From Cinnamomum chago (taxonomy: Eukaryota > Streptophyta > Magnoliopsida > Laurales > Lauraceae), in the NCBI GenBank assembly GCA_038049695.1, contig CP142456.1, positions 72,811,922-72,875,921 on the forward strand: a stretch of DNA of 64,000 nt, given 5' to 3'. Each line of letters begins with the position of its first letter. The stretch's first letter is position 1. The notes under the pieces were generated by a model. The model searched no databases and had not been told where the DNA came from. It saw only the letters and a list, made by a program, of their open reading frames with translations. Positions 44,471 to 57,475 of this stretch are shown here, one piece after another. The position numbers and the translations under genes were made by a program.

Positions 44471-47400
44471 ATGGCTTCCGCCAAGGTTGTTAATTCTATT
44501 CTTCTTTATCATTCAAAACCCCAAACCCTTTTTGGGACAAGAAGACTTCTCGTCTTTCTTTTAAATTTAGGGTTTTAGCTTCTTTTTTTCCTTAATCCGA
44601 CAGATTTCGTTTCTGATTTAGTTGTTGGATTTGGGGTTTCTGCTCATGTAGGTCGACAACAGGAGTTCCTTTGGATCAAAGCGGTCTCGCAATGATGGTG
44701 AGTTTTTTTTTTTTTAAATTTTTGTTGTTTCTTCTTCTTCCTGTCTTCAATTGTTTTGTATTGAGTGTTTCAGGTAAGGTAAGCCTTTGTGTGTAATCAT
44801 TGGATGTGTTGCAGCTTGGGTTTTTGATAATGTCAGTTTTGTTATCTAAGATGTGGACTATTGTGGATTTCTTGAACTTATGAACATCACATGATGTGGG
44901 TTTGTTTTAGATTTTTTGTTTTTGTTTTTAGAGCAGTGGTGTTTGTTGAAATCTAGTCATAGTTAGGGCAGCACTGAATGATATCTGATATGGGACGGGG
45001 AAAGAGAGCAAGAAGAACCAAAGTAGGTTATGAAAGAGGAAGCGGTTCCTTTATCCTATTAGCATCATTGGTGGGTTGTTCAAGGAATTGGGTAGTGTTA
45101 GCTGGTCAATATACTGTGAGGTTTTGTAGCATGCTGACACTGTTGTGGAAGCACAAACCCCAACTGTGGCGAACCCGGCGATACTTGATCTTAAATCAAA
45201 CGGAGAATTCGCTCAAAGGAGAAAAGTAGAGATTCGCCTGCCGTTGATCGCGAAAAATCGAACTACTGTAGATCTTCAATACAATGGGAAATGATCAACA
45301 AATAGAGAAGAGATAAAAAAAAAATTCACACTAAAGCAATTTTATTTTAAGATAAAATTATCATAAAAACAAGTCTACATGGATGTTCCATTACATGTGC
45401 CTTTAAATAAAGCTAAGGAGAAAACATTGAGAAAATCCTAAATTTAATGCTAGTCCTAGCCTTCAATATTATCTGTAAACAATGAAATCCGTGAAGATTA
45501 GGAGCCCAAATATACTCCCTAAAACGAAACAAAAGAGGAAAGACTGCCAAGCAGTGTATGCATTCAAAGACGCAAGTACCTTGACTTACAATTGACTTGA
45601 GAAAGGACCATTCTATACATTTTGTATACTATTTCCTGGTTACTATTTTGGCTTTAAATTATGTTTATTTTCTCATATACTTTCACTTAAGCTGTTTATC
45701 CTGGCCATTGAATTAATTCTGGGCCTTTTAATTAGAGTAGGCAGATATTAGTATATCTTTGTGCTATAGTGTTGACATTATTGCCAGAATGGCTGGTTTG
45801 GTGTATGTTTTTATTGAAATTAGGGGTGGTACCTTTTGCTGACTGCATTACATTCTTTTATGTGCATATCTTCTTGTAACTCAGCCTGTTTACCTCTAAA
45901 ATTATTTTGTTCATACCAGCTTCACAAAATGAAGGAGATTGGACCTGTCCTCAATGCGGCAATATGAACTTCAGCTTTAGAACTGTTTGCAATCGGGGAA
46001 CATGTGGTGCTGCCAGACCATCAGCCAATTCAGTGAGTTGGTTGCGATGCTTTTATGGTTCTTTGGAATGGTTGCAATCTTTTACATTCATCCTTTTATG
46101 TTGTCATGCTTTTTTTTTTTTTTAATTATTTTTTATTTTATTTTATACAGGGAACTATTAAAAATGTTTGCAAACTATGTGGAGAGCGGCATCTGAAATA
46201 GATTAAGTCATTTGATGCCATGCCACTTAAATTTTAGTGTATATTTTGTGGCTAGTAAGTTGCATGAATATATTAAGCAAAAAAAAAAAAAAAAAAGTTG
46301 CATGAGTATGGGTATGTGTCAATGTGTGTCAGAGTCTATTACTGGTATGAGTTGCATGATTTGGCTAACCCAAAAACATATGATTTGTGGATCAGCATAA
46401 TAATAATTTTTTTTTTAAATAAATGTTTATTTTAAATAGCTATACTATGTAAAGATACATCACTGAAAAAAATATTGTATGAATCTTACTCTGGACAATC
46501 AAGTAATAATCATTTCAAATCGTAGTGATGGTAATTTTCCAATAAAATCATTTCAAAAAAAATATTGTAAGAATTTTCTTAGATTTCAAAAGATGATAAT
46601 GTGCGATGGCAATTTTTCATCTGCAAAACAATGTTTAAACTAAAACCAGAAGAATCTGATGAAGCTGGGATTTGGTCCATCAGAGTAGGTCTTAGGGTTT
46701 TCAAAGCATCTTACTCAGACTGGGCAATTCTGGGGAGCGATTTTTGTAGTGCTATCAATTGGACTTATAAGAAAGGAGATTACTTTCGAAGAGAAATGGG
46801 ATTAACCCTAAAAGTTTCACTTTTTAATTATCGAGATAAAGGATCTTTGCTTATCCTTGGATGGTGAGCTCCACAAAAATTTTGAGCGATGCTAATGATG
46901 TTGTTGACTCATTAGCCAGGCAGGGTGTTGAGAGACATATTAGGTATCTAGATTTGCATTTGCTTTTGGTTTTTCATTTTTGTGTCTGTTGGCCAGGCTG
47001 TACTAGTATACTGGTCTTGTACTGATTCCAGTACCTCTATTTATACTATGCTTCTTAGTCTTCAACGAACTGATCCCAATTACAACCATTTATAGAGAGA
47101 AATCTGATGAGCTGTTGTGCTTGATGCATGGTTGCGAATATCGTTTTGAACCTGTTTTGGTTTGTCCCCCAAATCAAAATGTTTCGGCTGATTCGGAATT
47201 TTGGCAAAACATTTCAGAGTTAAGATTCAGAAAAAAATTAAAAAAAAAACATATAGGAAAAATATAAGATTAATATTAAAATTAAAAAAATAATATAAAT
47301 TGGCGAGGTTTTTTTTTGAGTGAAATTTTTCTGAAGTTCTATTTTCTATAAAAGTAAAATTTGGCTGAGGCTTCATTTCCTATTAGAGTAAAATTTGGGT

Positions 47401-50400
47401 AGTGTTCTAGATTATATTAGAGTGAAATTTGGATAAGAGATTTTCTAATTAGAGTGAAATTTGGTTAGGGCCCTATTTTCAAGTTAGACTAGAATTTTAT
47501 TTAGGCCTATGTTTTTATTAAAGGCGAAATTTGTCTGGACCCAACTTTTTGTTAGATAGAAATTGGCTACTCATGTATAGAAGTTTAGATATTTATATAT
47601 TAAGATCAATTAATAAAAGAGCTCCCACGAATCTTAATTGCATGATGAATCTCATTTTCATCAGGCCCAATTAATGGTTTAAATGTTTATTAGGTGGCTC
47701 ATTGTGGGGACCACAAATCTGATTTCACAAGAGCCTTCTGATAAAAGGGTGGGGGCTTAATAGCCCTTTACATTTGGCTGTCACAGAAAGTTAGAGAAAG
47801 AGAAGGGGAAGGGAAATAGGGAGGAGGAGGAGGAGGCCGTACTTGCCCAATTAATGGTTCGCTACAGTTGACGGTGCTTGGTGCTATTCCACATGCGTGG
47901 GCTTCCCGCCTTACTTGCTAGCTTGCTTGTCTCTCAGGGGACTTGGACGACACTAAGGGCATGTTTGTGTAACACTTTTCCGCGGAAAAGTTTACGGTTT
48001 TCCGCGGAAAACCCGTTTTTCCAGCGTTTGGTGCGGAACAATTCCGCGGAAATGTTTTCCTGCCTCGTCAGCATTTTCCTTGATAATTGTGGAAATGGGT
48101 TTCCTATGGGGGGTATGGGAAATGGTTTTCCTCGGAAAACTTCTCCATCTTTTCCTCACTTTTGTCCATTTCAACCCAAAAACCCTATAACTCTTTCATT
48201 TTTTATTTCTTTATATAAATTATTATTTAATGTTAAATAAATAATATACATGTTGTGTTATTTTCTTCAAAAAATTATATCACCAAATAAGAAATTTTGA
48301 TTTTCTATAAGGAATTCACAGCCGCACTAAACAATATCTGCACCAATTCAATGAGGAAACTCTTTTTGCACCAAACATGGATTTCTAAATTCTACGGAAA
48401 TCCTTTTCCGAGGTTTTCATTTCTATGGAAAATGCTGACGTGGCAATTTCCTCTTTCCGCGGAAAGGGTGTGTACACAAACCTGCCCTAAGCCCCACATC
48501 GGAAATATCCAAGTTGTGACCCTGAGATTATAAGTCAAACCCCATCTTAACTCAACATGACACATTTTAAAACTTGTGTTGCAAGATTGGGTTGTGATCC
48601 CATGAGCCAAAGCGGACAATATCATGTGGATAGTGGGCCCGGGTCGACACAAAATGGTATCAGATACCAGGTTTCGATCCTGGGACTTGTGGGTTATGGT
48701 CCCAAGTGCGTTGTAGGGCTAAGTTTTCTTTTCTCCTTTTCATTCCTCTCTTTCCCTTTTCTTCTTCTTCTTCTTCTTCTGTTGAGCAAGCTGATAACTG
48801 AAGGGATTAGGGCTTTTTTTTTCCTGTTCGGGCAAAACTTTCCATTTTGTCCAATTTTGGACTAATTTGTCTGAAATGGACAGAAATGTACAATTTTGTC
48901 CAAAATGGACTGAAAATTTGCCGAAGTTTTTGGAGGGGTCTTCTCATTTTGTTTTAATGGCCAAAAAGAAAATTTTCGTGAATTTCATTTGAGTCGTAAC
49001 AAAATTCGCAACTATGGCTTGATGTATCTAAACACCATTATTTTACTCATTTCTAATAACTAATTGGGTTGATGTCTTGAATGAATCAGTTTGATGTCAC
49101 CTCTTATTATCTTGTACACAAATAACTAAACTGCTAGTAACTTTTTGAATTGAAACATACCACCTTCATAGCCGATTATGCCTAAAATAATCTGCTTCCT
49201 TTTATACCTAAAATAATATCTGAATGCTGTACCTTCTAACTAAATTAAGTGTTCTTTGCAAAGTGAAAACATATCCACAATTCTGTAATGGCTTGTTTGC
49301 GTGACGCTGTCATTTTGTACTCTGCCGAAGCCCCTCTGATGCAGGACAATAGGAGATCTACCCTAATATGATGAGATCAGATCTGAATTAATAATTAAAT
49401 CAAGTTATAAGCATGCCAATTAAATTAAAGGACATTGAATACCAAGCAAGTAAGTAATCTAAGGCCAAAGTAATCTCACAAGTCCCACAATAAGTCCCTT
49501 TTAGCCAAGAAAAGGTTGGATCTTAATGGAAGATAGAACTTCCAGTTTGCTTAGGGCTAGTGATGTAGATCTAATGGTTAAGAACTATGCAAGGTTCAGA
49601 TCTGATATTAATTCAGATTTCAGCAAAAGTTCAGATCTGAAAGTTTCCGATTCAATAAGAATTTCTGATCTGAAAAAAAATCTCAGATCTAAAGAAAAAG
49701 TTTATGATAATAAAGTTCAGATCTGAAGTTTGAGGGTTCTGGTGGTAATGAGGCTCTAGATCCGGTCTAGGGTTAGATGGCAGAGGTCAATAAGCTCTTG
49801 GAAAAGGAAAAAGGAAAGAAATAGAAGATACCTTTGTTGGGCTCTCACCAAACTCCGATCCGGAGGCTTTATGGAGATTCTCAAGAGAAGGTGGACTCAA
49901 GAGGCTCAAGGTAGGAGAAGAAGTTCTCTTTCTTTTCATTCAATAACATAACATAACATAGAAGAAGACAATGACAGTCTTTTAAGAAAACCTAACCAGC
50001 ATGATGACATCATCCCATAAAAATAAAAACATAAAAAAAAAGGACTAACACAAAGAAGACTTGTGCAAGAAGTATTGAAATTCGTGCATAAGGGTATATG
50101 CACTCATTCCAAGGGCTAAAACACTATTTACTTAAGTTGTGGGCCCCTTTTTGCTTCATGACTTATGTTTTAAAAAGTATGGGCCCCTTTCTTATGCTAC
50201 TAAGACTCTTTAAGTTAACTTGGGCCCCTCTAAACTTCAAAACATTTTATTCCCTCCCATGTGGCACTTCCCAATGTGGGGCCTTCAAGATGATTGCACA
50301 CATGGGGCCTTCTCTTCTTTATTTCTCGAGATCCAGCCGTCGGATGCCCTCGTGGTGATGAACCAACGGTGGATACGTAGTTTCTTCGCGATCAAAGCCC

Positions 50401-53400
50401 GGGTATGAATCATCTAACCATAACGTGGCTTGATCAGTGTTCCTGCGCCTTGATCTTTGGTAGACCTTATAAGGACGAGAGGAATCAGATCTGATGTCCC
50501 CATCAATTCCCCTCGGCTGGGAAAATCGCACCTCCGGTGAGATAAAACTGTCATAGCGCTCGAGGAAGTCAGGATCGATGCGCTGCAACTCTTCGCGCGT
50601 GATCCACGTGCTGTCAAGTTGCGGTCTGTCTTTCCACTTAACAAGGAATTTCTGGATGCCTCCCTGTCTGGTGGAGACCAACTGATCATCCAATATATCT
50701 TCCACAATGTCCATCCGTTGAGCTTTAGGTGGTGGAGGTGGGGTTGGTTGTGGGAAACGGTTGTGGAAAGTAGTGGGCTCAAAAAGATGGTCCAGACGGT
50801 TGGGTGAAGGGGTAGAAGGTGGGTTGTTTGGACACATGGGAGGGCCCCGAAAAGGAACCAGGTCCTCCACATTGAAGGTAGCACTGATACCCATATCAGG
50901 TGGAAGATCTAAGACATACGCATTAGGACCCAACCTTTTCAAAACTTTGAACGGGCCAGTACTGCGAGCCTGTAATTTCTTAGCAATTCCTTGTGGGAAC
51001 CGCTCTGGCCTTATGCGGACCATGACATCATCACCCACTTGAAATTCAATGAACCGGCGATGTGAATCAGCAGACATTTTATAACTATCATTTTGCAAAT
51101 TAATTCGTTTTCTGATCTCATTATGCAATGAATGAATGCGTTGAATGAATGCATCAGCTGACTCAGATGGGCGATGAATGGAAGACATGGGAATGAGATC
51201 GACAGGCATCCTAGGTTTGTACCCAGTTACTGCTTCAAAAGGACTCATGCCTATGGATCTATTAACTGAACTGTTATATGCAAACTCTGCTATTGGTAGG
51301 ACAGACTCCCATGATCTAACATGCTCACCAACTAAACATCTCAAAAGATTTCCCAGACTTCGGTTGACTACCTCTGTCTGACCATCAGTCTGTGGATGGT
51401 ACGCAGATGAGAATTGCAGTTTTGTGCCCAAGATTTTCCACAGTGTCTTCCAAAAGTAACTGGTAAATTTAACATCCCGGTCAGACACAATGGTTTTTGG
51501 GACACCATGCAGGCTAACAATGCGCTCCATGAAAATTTTCGCAACATGCGAAGCATCAGATGTCTTGGAGCAAGGAACAAAGTGGGCCATCTTAGAGAAG
51601 CGGTCCACAATAACCAGGATGGAATCATGCTGTTTGTTGGTCTTGGGAAGCCCAAGCACAAAATCCATACTAATGTCTTGCCACGGTGCGTGAGGCACTG
51701 GCAATGGAGTGTACAACCCCGTGTTCTGTTTACGCTGTTTGGCCAGTTGGCAAGTGCGACAGCGCTCAATGGTGCGGGCGACGTCTCGCTTGAGACTGGG
51801 CCAAAAGAAACGGTCTTCGACGAGAAGAATGGTCTTGTCACGACCAAAGTGACCGCCCACTCCACCAGCGTGGAGCTCCCAAATTAAAAATTCTCTCATG
51901 GATGTGCGGGGAATGCAGATCTGATTTCCTCGAAAGACATAGCCATCTTTCAAAGTAAACCGATCAATGCTCCGCAGAGGATTATCAGAAAGCGACCCCA
52001 AAATCTGGACAAGAGGGATAGTCATCAATCAAACGCTCAAACCCAGTGACTTCGACATTCATGGAATGAATTAAATTGACTCTGCGACTTAACGCATCCG
52101 CCGGTTTGTTTTCCACTCCTGCCTTGTGCTTTAAAACGAAAGTGTACTCTTGTAATAGTTCAACCCATTTGGCATGTTCCCCTTTCAACTTAGATTGAGA
52201 GTTCAAGTATCGTAATGCCTCATGATCTGAGTACAAAACAAATTCCATCGGTAACAAATAATGGCGCCAATGTTTCAATGATTGAACTATTGCATAAAAC
52301 TCTCTCGTAGTTCGAGTACTTTTTTCGTTTTGCTTCATTCAGCTTCTCACTGAAATAAGCAACTGGGTGTCCCTCTTGGCTCAAAACACCTCCAATTCCG
52401 ACGCCAGATGCGTCACAGGCCACTTCAAACACCTTGGAGAAGTCAGGCAAACGCATGACAGGTGCTTCAGTCATCTTGGCCTTGATTTCCTGAAAGGCTT
52501 TTGTGGCAGCTGGGCTCCAATGAAACTCTCCCCTTTTCATGCAATCGGTAATTGGAGCCATGATGGTACTAAACCCCTTGATGAAACGACGATAAAACGT
52601 GGCCAACCCGTGGAAGCTACGTACCTCATGGATGTTGGATGGAATTTTCCATTCAACAATTGCCCTCACTTTTTCAGGATCAGCAGACATCCCTGCCGCA
52701 GAAATGACGAAACCCAAGAAAATCACACTATCTGTCAGGAAGGTGCACTTCTTTAGGTTTGCGTACAGTTGTTCCTTACGCAAAGTACTACAAACTTGCC
52801 ATAGATGGTTGAGGTGTTGTTCCGTTGTGTTACTATAGATGAGAATATCATCGAAGTAGACAACTAGAAATTTTCCCATGAATGGTCTCAACACTTGTGT
52901 CATGATGCGCATGAAAGTACTTGGTGCGTTGGACAACCCGAATGGCATCACTAACCATTCATACAATCCGTCCTTTGTCTTAAAGGCGGTCTTCCATTCA
53001 TCCCCAGGACGAATGCGAATCTGGTGATAGCCACTTTTAAGATCTATCTTAGAAAAGATAGTGGCACCAGCCATCATATTGAGCATATCATCTAATCTAG
53101 GTATCGGGAACCGATACTTGACAGTGATCTTGTTGATCGCTCGACTGTCCACACACATTCTCCAAGTTCCATCTTTCTTTGGAGTAAGAAGTGCAGGAAC
53201 GGCGCAAGGGCTTAGGCTTTCCCTAATGAAACCTTTGTCAAGGAGTTCATCTACCTGTCTTTTCAATTCTGCGTATTCCAAAGGGTTCATCCGGTAATGT
53301 GGCAGATTAGGCAAAGTTGCCCCCGGAACAAGATCAATCGCGTGTTGGATGTCACGCATTGGTGGGAGTTCATTTGGCAATTCTTCAGGAAAGACATCCT

Positions 53401-56400
53401 GAAACTCCCGAAAGACAGGTTCCACCTCATGTGGGATGCTAGTAGTTGGCTCTTTGGAAACTTCCGTAGCCACTACGGCATAGACAATGGGGTCCTCCTC
53501 GGAACCCTCGCCAGTCCTTTCTTCTAGATCAGCCTGGAATTCACTAGCGCTCAAGATATGTAAGCTCTTTGTCTTAGAATTCGGGGCACTAGTGCTGGCG
53601 TTCTCTTCACTCTCTTTCTTGACAGCCTTATCTTTAGGGGGTAATGGATGCAATTTCACCTTCTTTTCTTTGAAGTTAAAGACGCAGATGTTGGTGCGTC
53701 CAAAGTTGGTGACATCCAAATCATAGATCCAAGGCCTCCCTAAGATAAGATGTCCCACATCCATAGGGACCACATCGCACCACAATTGGTCCTGATAAGT
53801 GGACATGTGCACTGGGACCAGGCAACGCTGAGTGACGGGAATGGATGTAGAATCTACCCTTGACACACGGTATGGCTTGGGGTGGGGTACTGGGGTCAAG
53901 CCTAAGCGGGACAAATTGTTGGCAGAAACTACATTGGTACAACTCCCGCTATCAATGATGACCTTACAGCTCTTATCATTGCATTTGACGTAGGTGTGAA
54001 AGATGGATGTCCTACGCCAGTCCTCATTTTCTTGGAGTGTTAATGCACACCGTACTACCATCACACGAGGTAGTTCACCCTCCATTTTATGTTGTGCATT
54101 TTGGTCTCCATGATACGAGGGAGCAAATCTAAGAAAAGATACCCGATCCTCCGGATCACCACAATCATCATCACTAGGCACAAAATCCGGGATATAGGCA
54201 TCTACTGTTGGGTCACTTTCATCCTCCACATCTTCAATGCAGAGATTTCGGGAAGGGCAGTCACGGGCAAAGTGCCCACGACCGTTGCATTTATGGCAAG
54301 TAACGGAGTTGCTCCATTTAGAGTTGTCACCAACGATTCCCTTGCCTTTGTTATCCTTGAAGGCAGGCGGTATATTGGCCGGATTTCTAGGAGGTTGACC
54401 CCCAAAATTTGGTTTACCGCTCAGAGGATAATGCTTAGAGTCCGTTCCCCGGTAATCACTACGCTTAGCCTGTTTGCTTTTCATGGCAGCCTCAAGGTTG
54501 AGCACTACCTCGTAAATGTCCTCTAGGCTAGCTGTTTTAACAGTGATTAACTTTCTTTGAAACTCTTGACGAAGACCTGTTCTGAATTTAGACAATCGGC
54601 CTGGAAGGTCTTCCTGAACATTGCACCGTAGGTTAAGTTCTTCAAACTTATTGATGTATTCTGTCACAGACATACTACCCTGTCGAAGATTAGACCTTTG
54701 ATCTAAAAGTCTATCCTGATAGGATTGGGGAAGGTACTTAACCCGCAAATGCAATTTCATTTCATCCCAAGTTGCAATGGGTGCCTCTCGTCGGTTCTGC
54801 AAACCGCGCTCAACATCAACCCAATACAACCGCGCTTGACTCACCAATTTCATTTTGGCAAATCGGACCTTTCTCTCATCAGACATCTCGTACCACTCAA
54901 AGTAATGATCCATGTCAGATTCCCAATCGGAATAGGCTCTCGGGTCGATGCGACCGTCAAAAGATGGGGCTTCTACCTTAACACTCTTCAAAACCCAATC
55001 ATCCGGGTTTCGTCCTCTACCGCGTGCCCTATGGAAGTTTCCAACCTCAGACTCGAAGTCGCTATCATCGTCACGCTCATGTCCTCTATTCCTATCATGG
55101 TTCCTGTTACGATCGCGGCGATGTGCATTATCACCTTGTTGCGATCTCTCAATATTCACAAGGCGAGCAGTAAGCGCCTCCTCTCGAATCTGTGAGTCTT
55201 GCCGGAGAGCGGTCAGTTGGGTCATGATGGGTCCCAACATGTCCTGGACAATCTTAGTTACCTGTTCTGGGTTCATTTTGAGGTGTTCAGGTTGGATATC
55301 TCTACCACTCCGTGTGGGCATACAAGATGGACAACTATATGAGACAAACTACTAATGCAACACAGCAATGATTTTTTTTTTTTTTTTTTTTTTTTGATGA
55401 CTCTAAATGACTGCCTAAGCAAACCTAAGCTCTGATACTAAAATTGATGCAGGACAATAGGAGATCTACCCTAATATGATGAGATCAGATCTGAATTAAT
55501 AATTAAATCAAGTTATAAGCATGCCAATTAAATTAAAGGACATTGAATACCAAGCAAGTAAGTAATCTAAGGCCAAAGTAATCTCACAAGTCCCACAATA
55601 AGTCCCTTTTAGCCAAGAAAAGGTTGGATCTTAATGGAAGATAGAACTTCCAGTTTGCTTAGGGCTAGTGATGTAGATCTAATGGTTAAGAACTATGCAA
55701 GGTTCAGATCTGATATTAATTCAGATTTCAGCAAAAGTTCAGATCTGAAAGTTTCCGATTCAATAAGAATTTCTGATCTGAAAAAAAATCTCAGATCTAA
55801 AGAAAAAGTTTATGATAATAAAGTTCAGATCTGAAGTTTGAGGGTTCTGGTGGTAATGAGGCTCTAGATCCAGTCTAGGGTTAGATGGCAGAGGTCAATA
55901 AGCTCTTGGAAAAGGAAAAAGGAAAGAAATAGAAGATACCTTTGTTGGGCTCTCACCAAACTCCGATCCGGAGGCTTTATGGAGATTCTCAAGAGAAGGT
56001 GGACTCAAGAGGCTCAAGGTAGGAGAAGAAGTTCTCTTTCTTTTCATTCAATAACATAACATAACATAGAAGAAGACAATGACAGTCTTTTAAGAAAACC
56101 TAACCAGCATGATGACATCATCCCATAAAAATAAAAACATAAAAAAAAAGGACTAACACAAAGAAGACTTGTGCAAGAAGTATTGAAATTCGTGCATAAG
56201 GGTATATGCACTCATTCCAAGGGCTAAAACACTATTTACTTAAGTTGTGGGCCCCTTTTTGCTTCATGACTTATGTTTTAAAAAGTATGGGCCCCTTTCT
56301 TATGCTACTAAGACTCTTTAAGTTAACTTGGGCCCCTCTAAACTTCAAAACATTTTATTCCCTCCCATGTGGCACTTCCCAATGTGGGGCCTTCAAGATG

Positions 56401-57435
56401 ATTGCACACATGGGGCCTTCTCTTCTTTATTTCTCGAGATCCAGCCGTCGGATGCCCTCGTGGTGATGAACCAACGGTGGATACGTAGTTTCTTCGCGAT
56501 CAAAGCCCGGGTATGAATCATCTAACCATAACGTGGCTTGATCAGTGTTCCTGCGCCTTGATCTTTGGTAGACCTTATAAGGACGAGAGGAATCAGATCT
56601 GATGTCCCCATCACCCTCCCCCAAGAAAGTATTTTCCCTGGAAACGAAGAAAATTTTTGCTCACAGACATGTGGCCCTTTATAAATGCCGTTGTCATTAA
56701 TTTTATTTTTGTAAACAGATGATGAAGTTATTCTTTGTTAAGGGATTCTAAAATAAGGGAGGGAAGAGGAATAACTCTTAAAGGATATTCAAAAGAAAGG
56801 TCTGCACAACTTACAAAAATCTCCATAGTTCAATTAATAATGATCAATGTATAGAGAGCTAGGACAAGGTACAAAAGAAAAGAAAATAAGAAAAAAAAGT
56901 GAATCAATCCTAAGGGCAATCCCCTTATACGAATGAGTATGAAGATTTTGTTGGATATTTTATTAACATGCTAACCTTAAAATTCTTGATGATAGTTTGT
57001 AAAAAGATCTACACTTGAAAAGACAATGACAATATCATGTTCCTCTTCTACCAGTAAAAAATACACATGTTATTATCTTCTTTTGCTTGATGCATTTCTG
57101 AACTATGTGCAGTAGAGAACATCCTAGGAATTGATTTGAACATTGTAGAAAAATGATATCCAATTCTAATGATCATAAAATATTCTAATGCTATGTATGC
57201 TTCATTTTAATGTATTATGTTGTTGGTTATTGCAGAGAATGGGCTCAGCACCTCCCAACAATTTTGAGCATGCTCCTCCCTACTATTTTGGAGGCGTCCC
57301 TGTTCCACAACCATTTCCTCTTGGAATCTCTAGTGGCCATACACCTCCACTTGGATTCCGTGTTGAGTATGGAGCCGCTGGGAGTGCTGCTGTTCCATAT
57401 GGCTTGCTACCTGCATATCCTCCTGGACCCATGGG

Positions 57436-57475
<40 letters not shown>

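Larger units (their letters stand above)
46202..47943. other. Intron 3 of zinc-finger gene, left part
   Basis: It holds an A-run (46280-46296), a coding relic at 46601-46960 and a degenerate tandem repeat at 47300-47570. No host exon is recognised. Confidence 0.5.
49337..56613 (-). mobile_element. Ty3/Gypsy LTR retrotransposon, very young, antisense in zinc-finger gene
   Basis: A 7.28 kb element with two 1169-bp LTRs (49337-50505 and 55445-56613), TG...CA ends and the 5-bp duplication CCCTC (49332-49336 and 56614-56618). By eye the LTRs differ at a single base (CCGGTCTAGG versus CCAGTCTAGG, about 49756 and 55864), so insertion is very recent. On the minus strand a PBS-like TAGTATCAGAGC lies 5 bp inside the 5' LTR, and a purine-rich GAGGGGAA precedes the 3' LTR. 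The pol order RT, RNase H, integrase defines Gypsy; the C-terminal region suggests a chromovirus. It lies in intron 3 of the zinc-finger gene, antisense. Two frameshifts disable its polyprotein. Confidence 0.96.

Noticed and set aside
49526-49726. 66-codon plus-strand frame repeated at 55634-55834
   Set aside because: The duplication is explained by the identical Gypsy LTRs; no start context or family support.
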